Positions 40,543 to 46,619 of a DNA stretch of 46,619 nucleotides are shown piece by piece; the stretch's first letter is position 1; the number at the start of each line of letters is the position of its first letter. The stretch lies in contig JAQBNI010000009.1 of NCBI GenBank assembly GCA_028288625.1, forward strand, positions 1 through 46,619, given 5' to 3'. The stretch is from Bacteroidota bacterium (GTDB lineage: Bacteria > Bacteroidota > Bacteroidia > Chitinophagales > JADIYW01). A program made the translations under genes and the position numbers. The notes beneath the pieces are model-generated. The model was not told the DNA's origin, did not search any database, and worked only from the letters and a program-made list of their open reading frames with translations.

Positions 40543-41355
40543 ATGACAGCAGAATTGATATATAATGAAGCAATGCAAAACATGTATAACTTTTCATTAG
40601 TATTAGATGAGCAAAGTGTTATTCCGGAAAGTCAACATAAGGAAGATGTATCTCAAATGAAAAAAAATTTAAAGAATGAATATTTTTTCTTTGTTGTAAA
40701 TCTTGCGAAACACAAAATTGAACACGCCCATGGTATCAGCCGCTGGCTTGGTTACCCCGATAATAGCTTTACGTTTAAGAATTACATCTACATTATGCAT
40801 CCAAGCCAATACATGACTTTAGGAAAGATAGGCGGAAATATTTTGCAGACTTTATTTAAGCATGATTACGACATCAAATACCTGACGCACCGCTTTATCA
40901 GTAATACCGTATTGAAACATGCAGATGGTAATTATTTATTATTTAAACGAATTAGTAGCCCGTGGCAATGGGACAAGAATAAAAAATTATCAGCTTACCT
41001 GAATGAGTTTTATTTGCTGGGTGCTTATGATGGGGAGACTTTTAACCCGCGTTCTGCAAATGTCCATAATACCCATGGTGTGGAGAGTACAGTAGAAAGT
41101 GACGTCAGAGAAACCATAAGAAATAATTCCGAAGAATATTTACCTTTTACCACGCAGCAATATCGCATCCTGAGAATACTTGCTTATAACCCGGAATTAA
41201 AGGAAGACGAAGTCGGATCGATATTGTCTATTTCGGTAAATACAGTACACACCCATGCGAAAAATATTTTGCCTCTCGCACGCGATTATTTTTCACGACC
41301 TTTTTCTACCACGAAAGAAGTTGCATCTTTTATAAGGAAGGAAGGATTATTATAA
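40543..41355 (+). CDS. LuxR-type HTH transcriptional regulator
   Basis: Start 40543 (MTAELIYNEAMQN, 270 residues) is preferred over the longer ATG at 40495, because the -7 box at 40486-40493 puts the transcript start at or after that earlier ATG. The middle (FFFVVNLAKHKIEHAHGISR, YPDNSFTFKNYIYIMHPSQY) resembles a PAS-like sensor segment. The C-terminus is a LuxR-type HTH: LPFTTQQYRILRILAYNPEL, EDEVGSILSISVNTVHTHAK, with the recognition helix in SVNTVHTHAKNIL. It is divergent from the AraC-type gene. It shares operator repeats with the pqqD operon and the surface-protein operon, so it is a member or a second controller of that regulon. Confidence 0.8.
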   Translation: MTAELIYNEAMQNMYNFSLVLDEQSVIPESQHKEDVSQMKKNLKNEYFFFVVNLAKHKIEHAHGISRWLGYPDNSFTFKNYIYIMHPSQYMTLGKIGGNILQTLFKHDYDIKYLTHRFISNTVLKHADGNYLLFKRISSPWQWDKNKKLSAYLNEFYLLGAYDGETFNPRSANVHNTHGVESTVESDVRETIRNNSEEYLPFTTQQYRILRILAYNPELKEDEVGSILSISVNTVHTHAKNILPLARDYFSRPFSTTKEVASFIRKEGLL

Positions 41356-41365
41356 TTAATGATCC

Positions 41366-41397
41366 AATTCAACATTTATCATTCAACATTTATCATT
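41366..41397. repeat. ATTCAACATTTATC tandem repeat
   Basis: AATTCAACATTTATC and ATTCAACATTTATC follow each other directly, 10 bp after the LuxR-type gene. The same words occur at 4161 and 6183. The rest of the 41356-41664 gap holds the operator/promoter listed next and otherwise nothing recognisable. Confidence 0.6.
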
Positions 41398-41582
41398 TTT
41401 CAACATACCCTCGCAGGTGAAAGAATTTGAATTCTTTTTCATCAAGTTTGTAAAGCAGAAGTAAGTATGGTTATAAATTTACACTTTTAAAAAAAAATAA
41501 TTTTTTGTCACTACGCGAAATTTTTGATTCGCCTGCTTTGATGTTCCCGCATCAGAAAAATACCCACTTCACCCGGCAAAAA

Positions 41583-41639
41583 GTTACACAACATACAGGC
41601 AATCTTACACATATTTTACTAAAATATAAATTAATTTCG
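41583..41639 (+). promoter_or_regulatory. Promoter/operator of the T9SS cargo operon
   Basis: GTTACACAA (41583-41591) and CTTACACAT (41604-41612) are 21 bp apart. TAATTTCG (41632-41639), one mismatch from TAnnTTTG, begins 28 bp after the start of the second repeat. The start site would be near 41645, with a leader of ~20 nt. Confidence 0.7.
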
Positions 41640-41664
41640 ACTTATTAAAATTCTGTTCGCGTAT

Positions 41665-43395
41665 ATGAGACATTGGTTTACATACATTTTTTCGGTTTGC
41701 ATTTGCTTCATCAACGGCAGAATGTTTTCTCAGAATGAATTATACATCAAGAGCGTCGACCAGTTTTACAATAACGGCGCACTGATCTATGTTAATGGGG
41801 AAATAAATAACAACAACGGTCTTGTAACAAATAATACGACCGGAATTTATACGGGCATTATTGAGCTTACTGGAAATTGGAACAATACAATTACTTCTGC
41901 AAATTATGTTTCCACAGGTATCGAACGTTTCAGCGGAACAGCAAATCAATTGATCACCGGAACATGGAACGGCACTTCGGGAAACACCAATCAATTTTAT
42001 AATCTTAAAATAAATAAGACAACAGGTTATGTAAGTTTAGCACAAGACACCTATGTTAACGGGGCAGGAGCAGTGGCATTTGAATCATCAGGGGGAATAA
42101 TCAGAACAGCCACTGTTTCCTCTTCCAATACAGGGGACTATACTTATATACTGTATGTCCAAAATCCTTCAACAGCTGCGCTAACAGGTTACAATTTTCC
42201 ATCGGGCACAACTAAATATATAGAAGGAAAATTAAAACGCCAGGTGAACAGTGCAGGCACCTATGAATTTCCGGTAGGCTTTCAACCGGCAGACAAAGAT
42301 GGCATGGAGCCTTACAAGATCAAATTTAATTCTGCGCCTGCATCAACAGGTATTGTTGGCTACATAAGACCGGCGGCAACAGCGGCTTATTTTTCTGATC
42401 TCATTACCAACGGCGATATTTTATTTTATGATATCGGAGCGTATATCAGTCCGAACAATAATTTTTCGCAATGCACGGGCGGAGCGGATGGACATGATGA
42501 TGCCGCACAAATAAATATGGCGCTTACACACGAATGGATGGTTACTCCTGATGCAATTTCTTCCGTCGATTATGACATGACTGTTTTTCCGGGACCGCTG
42601 CTCGATAATATTTCTTATGCTGCAATTGGAAGTGCATGCAACAGCTTATATACGCAGGCAAAATATCTGGCAAGAGATGGAAGGATCGGCGGCGACCAAT
42701 CAGTTGGACCGACCACTAATTTTTCATTCCCGGGAGTAACAGGTTTGTACCAGGCGCCAACAGGAAATACAATTAAAAATCAAACCGGCTTTTCGCGCTT
42801 CAGGTTATTCGGTGCAACAGACAACAATACAACACTGCCCGTGGAACTGATGCAATTTGCTATAACTGCTGTCAACAACCAGTATTTCCTGCTGAACTGG
42901 GCGACTGCATCAGAAAATAATAATGCGGGTTTTGAAGTGGAAAGATGTGATGACTCTTTACACTTTTCTAAGATCGGCTGGGTACAGGGACATGGGAATT
43001 CTTCTATGATTGAAAGATATCAGTTTGATGACAAAGATGTTGTTGTTGAAAAGAATTATTACTACCGCTTGAAGCAAATCGATAAGGAAGGAAAGATAAC
43101 TTATTCAAGAATTGTCACTTCACGGTTAAGAGGAGAAAATATTTTTTCAATTTCTCCTGTTTATCCAAATCCTGTAAACGATGAAGCGTCAATCGATATT
43201 TATGCGCCAGAACCGGAAATTATAAAAATAGAATTTATTGATATACTTGGTCAGCAAATGCAGCAGCTCGAGTATCAATTAAGTCAAGGCTGGAATAAAA
43301 TAAAGCTTGAGGCGGGATCTCTTGCTGCAGGAACATACGTGCTGAATTTTAATTACAAGGAACAACAATACACTAAAAGATTAGTCAAAAAATAA
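41665..43395 (+). CDS. Secreted protein with T9SS C-terminal sorting domain
   Basis: The 576-residue protein has a signal peptide (WFTYIFSVCICFINGRMFSQ). A large beta-rich, Asn/Thr/Gly-rich body follows (GEINNNNGLVTNNTTGIYTG, LKRQVNSAGTYEFPVGFQPA). A late module, LPVELMQFAITAVNNQYFLL with NWATASENNNAGFEVERC, is common just before sorting tails in Bacteroidota. The last ~85 residues are a type A sorting domain: SPVYPNPVNDEASIDIY, IEFIDILGQQMQQLEY and LAAGTYVLNF...TKRLVKK. It should be exported by Sec, then by T9SS to the cell surface. It lies 9 bp before the 833-residue protein gene, so the two form an operon. Confidence 0.88.
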   Translation: MRHWFTYIFSVCICFINGRMFSQNELYIKSVDQFYNNGALIYVNGEINNNNGLVTNNTTGIYTGIIELTGNWNNTITSANYVSTGIERFSGTANQLITGTWNGTSGNTNQFYNLKINKTTGYVSLAQDTYVNGAGAVAFESSGGIIRTATVSSSNTGDYTYILYVQNPSTAALTGYNFPSGTTKYIEGKLKRQVNSAGTYEFPVGFQPADKDGMEPYKIKFNSAPASTGIVGYIRPAATAAYFSDLITNGDILFYDIGAYISPNNNFSQCTGGADGHDDAAQINMALTHEWMVTPDAISSVDYDMTVFPGPLLDNISYAAIGSACNSLYTQAKYLARDGRIGGDQSVGPTTNFSFPGVTGLYQAPTGNTIKNQTGFSRFRLFGATDNNTTLPVELMQFAITAVNNQYFLLNWATASENNNAGFEVERCDDSLHFSKIGWVQGHGNSSMIERYQFDDKDVVVEKNYYYRLKQIDKEGKITYSRIVTSRLRGENIFSISPVYPNPVNDEASIDIYAPEPEIIKIEFIDILGQQMQQLEYQLSQGWNKIKLEAGSLAAGTYVLNFNYKEQQYTKRLVKK

Positions 43396-43404
43396 TATTC
43401 TCCC

Positions 43405-45906
43405 ATGAAGAAATTTTTCATCGCCGGTTTGTTATTGATGCATGTAATGGTAGATGCACAAAACAATGTTGGAATCGGTACGAATACGCCCGGCGCCAGC
43501 GCAAAATTAGATATCACTGCAACGGATAAAGGTGTTTTATTGCCGCGTGTTGCATTAACGGGCACAACAGATGCAGCAACTATTACAACGCCCGCCACCT
43601 CGTTGCTGGTATATAACACTGCTACTTCGGGTGTATCACCGAATAATGTAATACCCGGTTATTATTATAATTCGGGGACAAGTGGATCGCCTGTATGGAC
43701 ACGGTTGAACACCAGCGCAAGTACAGATACACTTGGCTGGACAAAGGCAACTACGGCATCAACAAAAGCTTCACAAACGGATAACCAATATGTTACAGGT
43801 AATATCGGTGCGGGAGATTTTTCAGGAAGTTCTCCATCCGGTAAATTGGATGTAAAGGGAAATGTATTGGTACGCGGAATAAATACGAATACACCTTTAG
43901 CTGCAACATCCGCATTAGATCTTTATTTAGGAAGAGGAGGTAATAGCGCAATGGGAGCAGGACAATCATCTGCGGATGTTTCATTTCAATATGCAGGAAC
44001 TGCAGGTGCAGGCTGGAGAAATTTTATTGTTTCAAGACATGATAATGTAGTCAGTAGCAATAAAAATGCGATTGATTTTTATTTGAACAATAGTGTAAGC
44101 TCAGCGGCATCAACAGGATTAAATTCCGCGGGCACGCTATCCGCGGGTACTGTGCATGGGATGAGCATTACTGCAACAGGCGTTGGCATAGGAACAAATG
44201 CACCAAACACGAGTGCGATCCTCGATATAATTTCCACATCTAAAGGTGTTCGTTTGCCGAATGTAGCATTAACAGGAACAACAGACGCAGCTACTGTTGC
44301 AACTCCGCCTTTGTCGCTCCTCGTATATAATACTGCCACAGCGGGTGTATCGCCGAATAATGTTATACCGGGATTTTATTATAATTCCGGAACAAGCGGT
44401 TCTCCCGTATGGCAAAGGTTGAATACGAGTAACCGATCGGATACATTAGGTTGGACGAAAGCAGCTACATCTTCCGTTATGGCAGGTAAATCCGATAATC
44501 AATATGTAACCGGTAATGTAGGAATAGGAAATTTTTCAGCAAGTTCCCCGGGCGCAAACCTTGTTGTAATTGGAAACGGGATTATTGGCACAACTTCAAA
44601 CTCTGTATCCGGTACCAATTCACTTGCTGTGGGTACAGGCAATACAATAAGCGGCACCACATCTATTGCTATAGGAAATGGAAATACTATACTGGGAGCA
44701 AATTGTTATGCAGTGGGAACGCAGTCGCGCGCGGAAGCCGATCATTCCATGGTTGCAGGTTATACAGACACTTCTACAGCCAGCGCAACAGGCGTTTACG
44801 GGTATGGAAATAATGTTTCGGGCTTCACAGGATTTGCATCGGGTGACCGTAACAAAGTAAGAGGACAAAATGCATTTTCTTCCGGCTTTTCAAATAATGT
44901 TAATGGTGATGGCGGTTTTGCATCGGGTCAGAATAATATATCAGCATCTTATTGTGAAATTGCTATGGGGGCAAATGGGACGAGCTACACAGCCATAGGT
45001 ACAACATCGTTTAATTCTGCAGACCGGTTGCTGAACATTGGAAACGGATCGAGCAGTGCTTCACGTTCTGATGCGTTTACAATTTTTAAAAATGGCAACG
45101 TTGGTTTTTCAGCGTCTTCTCCATCCACGATAATTGCAATTGGCGGAGATGCGGCACGCACCATAGGAATGGAGCGTACTACTTTAATTGCAGATGCACC
45201 TGCATTAACCCTCCAGGCAGCAGGAGCAAAATCAGGACAAACAGATAAAGGTGGCGGTGATCTTATTTTATCTGCAGGTATAATTACGGGAAATGGAAAT
45301 GCAGCTGGAAGTTCAAATATAATATTCAAAACAGCTACTCCACTGGGTTCAAGCAGTTCCGCGGATCAATCGCCATCGCAAAAAATGAAAATTAAAGGAG
45401 ACGGAACAGTAAACATTACTAATCTTGCCGGAACAGGTAACAGGATAGTATATGCTGATGCCAGCGGAAATTTAAATGTTTCATCAGCCAGCGTAGTGAT
45501 GAACAGCAATCATCCTGCTTCATCGCCGCAAGCCGCGGGGAGTACGACAACTTCAGTAGTTCCTGTAACAGCCGACATGAATGTTTCTATAGGAGATGTT
45601 ATCATTATTCAATCTAATGTTGTGTTGAAACTCAGTTCAGGAGATAGTACAGATGATTTTTTTATTTACCCAACTATGAGCGGCACTGCAACAGTTGCTT
45701 TTAGTAACGCTACTTCTTCTCCTTATAAATTATTATACACTCCGGATGAAAGTGCAAGCGATCATGATAATTATAAACCAGTTTCTTACCTCGAATACGG
45801 AACCGTAACAGCAGCAGGAACATTAAATGCAAGATTAGATGTTCAGAATACAGGTGATGATACTTGGGAATACAGCCAGGCAGTATTGATCATGCGCAAA
45901 CAATAA
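43405..45906 (+). CDS. Large surface protein with duplicated module and YadA-head-like repeats
   Basis: The 833-residue protein has a signal peptide (MKKFFIAGLLLMHVMVDAQ). Two copies of a ~130-residue module follow, at ~21-156 and ~261-395. Both run VGIGTN-P--SA-LDI, GV-LP-VALTGTTDAAT, SLLVYNTAT-GVSPNNVIPG, YYNSGTSGSPVW-RLNTS, DTLGWTKA and DNQYVTGN. Residues ~400-560 contain 14-residue-type repeats as in trimeric autotransporter heads (SLAVGTGNTISGTTSIAIGN, FASGDRNKVRGQNAFSSGFS). The C-terminus is beta-rich, without a recognised T9SS tail. A fibre or adhesin at the surface is likely. It is co-transcribed with the T9SS cargo gene. Confidence 0.8.
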   Translation: MKKFFIAGLLLMHVMVDAQNNVGIGTNTPGASAKLDITATDKGVLLPRVALTGTTDAATITTPATSLLVYNTATSGVSPNNVIPGYYYNSGTSGSPVWTRLNTSASTDTLGWTKATTASTKASQTDNQYVTGNIGAGDFSGSSPSGKLDVKGNVLVRGINTNTPLAATSALDLYLGRGGNSAMGAGQSSADVSFQYAGTAGAGWRNFIVSRHDNVVSSNKNAIDFYLNNSVSSAASTGLNSAGTLSAGTVHGMSITATGVGIGTNAPNTSAILDIISTSKGVRLPNVALTGTTDAATVATPPLSLLVYNTATAGVSPNNVIPGFYYNSGTSGSPVWQRLNTSNRSDTLGWTKAATSSVMAGKSDNQYVTGNVGIGNFSASSPGANLVVIGNGIIGTTSNSVSGTNSLAVGTGNTISGTTSIAIGNGNTILGANCYAVGTQSRAEADHSMVAGYTDTSTASATGVYGYGNNVSGFTGFASGDRNKVRGQNAFSSGFSNNVNGDGGFASGQNNISASYCEIAMGANGTSYTAIGTTSFNSADRLLNIGNGSSSASRSDAFTIFKNGNVGFSASSPSTIIAIGGDAARTIGMERTTLIADAPALTLQAAGAKSGQTDKGGGDLILSAGIITGNGNAAGSSNIIFKTATPLGSSSSADQSPSQKMKIKGDGTVNITNLAGTGNRIVYADASGNLNVSSASVVMNSNHPASSPQAAGSTTTSVVPVTADMNVSIGDVIIIQSNVVLKLSSGDSTDDFFIYPTMSGTATVAFSNATSSPYKLLYTPDESASDHDNYKPVSYLEYGTVTAAGTLNARLDVQNTGDDTWEYSQAVLIMRKQ

Positions 45907-45932
45907 TTTTCTTTTTATTTCATAATTATTTT

Positions 45933-45958
45933 CATGGTTACACACAGGTGTGACCATG
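45933..45958 (+). terminator. Hairpin after the surface-protein operon
   Basis: CATGGTTACAC (45933-45943), loop ACAG, GTGTGACCATG (45948-45958): an 11-bp stem with one T-G pair, 27 bp after the stop codon. No strong T run follows, so it may be a weak terminator or an RNA-stabilising hairpin. Confidence 0.45.
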
Positions 45959-46047
45959 AATGTTATTTATTCTAAAATTTTACCAATTTAAATTCCCCTG
46001 CAAGGGTAGTATTTATTGATAGTTTGGAGTGATCATTATTTCAAAAA

Positions 46048-46104
46048 GTTATACAATAAAAAAGAAATGTTACACATTTATTAAAAAAGAATGACGCAAT
46101 ATTG
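46048..46104 (+). promoter_or_regulatory. Promoter/operator of the lipoprotein gene at 46149
   Basis: GTTATACAA (46048-46056) and GTTACACAT (46069-46077) are 21 bp apart. CAATATTG (46097-46104) sits 28 bp after the start of the second repeat, in the -7 position. The block aligns with 40432-40493 over most of its length. The leader would be ~40 nt. Confidence 0.65.
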
Positions 46105-46148
46105 TATACAGAGATTTATGTTTTTGATCACCTAATAAAAAAAGAAAA

Positions 46149-46619
46149 ATGAAAAAGCCAGGTTTCCAGATGTTAGCAGTTATGATAACTGCGGCATTTT
46201 TTCTTACTTCATGCATCCCAACAACAGGCGGTGTTGCTACTGCACCAACGCTTTCTGCAACTGCAATTGCATCATCTATTACAACATCGTCCGCTATCTC
46301 AGGCGGAACAATTACATCAAACGGCGGTGCAACAATTACAGCAAGCGGGATTGTATGGGGTACAACTTCAAACCCAACAATTGCGCTGTCAACAAAAACA
46401 ATTACTAGCCCTGTCATTACATCGGGCGCATTCATCGGAACCGTGAGCGGTTTAACTTCAGGAGCTACTTATTATGTAAGAGCGTATGCGACAAACAGCG
46501 TGGGTACGGGTTACGGTCCGCAGATCTCGTTCGTAGCCACAACAGGAGGAACAAGCAGCGATATTCCTGCAGTATTTACAAATCATTTTACGAGTGCGGT
46601 TACATTGTCAACAGAAGGA
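46149..46619 (+). CDS. Lipoprotein with fibronectin-type-III-like domain (runs off the window end)
   Basis: The frame is open from ATG 46149 to the last base (157 codons). A lipobox is present (MITAAFFLTSC, Cys at ~22), followed by a Thr/Ala/Ser-rich linker (GGVATAPTLSATAIASSITT). A beta-sandwich module typical of Bacteroidota surface proteins comes next: GGATITASGIVWGTTSNPTI, FIGTVSGLTSGATYYVRAYA and TNSVGTGYGPQISF. It probably continues with further domains. Its promoter carries the shared tandem repeats, so it should be co-regulated with the operon at 41665. Confidence 0.75.
   Translation, partial: MKKPGFQMLAVMITAAFFLTSCIPTTGGVATAPTLSATAIASSITTSSAISGGTITSNGGATITASGIVWGTTSNPTIALSTKTITSPVITSGAFIGTVSGLTSGATYYVRAYATNSVGTGYGPQISFVATTGGTSSDIPAVFTNHFTSAVTLSTEG

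Overview
The window comes from a Bacteroidota chromosome, most likely a Chitinophagales/Sphingobacteriia-type lineage. The reasons are visible in the sequence. Several genes are preceded by the Bacteroidota sigma-A -7 box TAnnTTTG and lack Shine-Dalgarno sequences. There is a type IX secretion (T9SS) sorting domain, a PorT-like barrel, a DUF1573 protein and many TPR proteins. The taxonomic call is inference; no rRNA is present.

Layout. 1-11.8 kb is mostly housekeeping: a partial penicillin acylase (-), a PolX-like HhH/PHP protein, DUF1573, a UbiA-type prenyltransferase, RuvX, peptide deformylase, an M20 dipeptidase, DnaG and RseP. A tRNA-Leu(CAA) with a strong promoter and terminator lies at 12.1 kb, followed by two AT-rich secreted TPR paralogues. 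13.9-27.8 kb holds an amidase, TrhO, a beta-barrel protein, HemB, two paralogous lipoproteins, PurC, and a run of stress/signalling genes (orphan CheB, cupin, DUF2383, CheY-like, DinB, 2H phosphoesterase). Between HemB and PurC is the scar of a tandem duplication, with pseudogene fragments of purC and hemB. 27.9-32.6 kb carries PhoH, a SAM hydrolase-type enzyme, an ABM monooxygenase, AroB, a GIY-YIG nuclease bracketed by four hairpin repeat elements, and OsmC.

32.6-46.6 kb is the accessory part. A tightly packed six-gene minus-strand operon encodes, in order of transcription, a PqqD-like protein, an ATP-grasp ligase, a LysA-like PLP decarboxylase, a urea-transporter/M23-peptidase fusion, a TPR-barrel outer-membrane protein and a TPR protein. 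Upstream of it lie an AraC-type and a LuxR-type regulator, then a T9SS cargo protein, an 833-residue YadA-head-like surface protein and the start of a lipoprotein. Four promoters here (pqqD operon, LuxR gene, T9SS operon, final lipoprotein) share two 9-bp direct repeats (NTTAYACAN) exactly 21 bp apart, placed 28-29 bp before a TAnnTTTG-like -7 box. This looks like one regulon joining the enzyme/export operon to the surface proteins.

The second unusual system is the dispersed hairpin family. Each element has two inverted 8-bp-stem arms around a central, nearly perfect hairpin whose sequence differs between copies while its pairing is kept. Four copies, all in one orientation, flank a stand-alone GIY-YIG nuclease, which suggests a REPIN/RAYT-like arrangement with a different nuclease.
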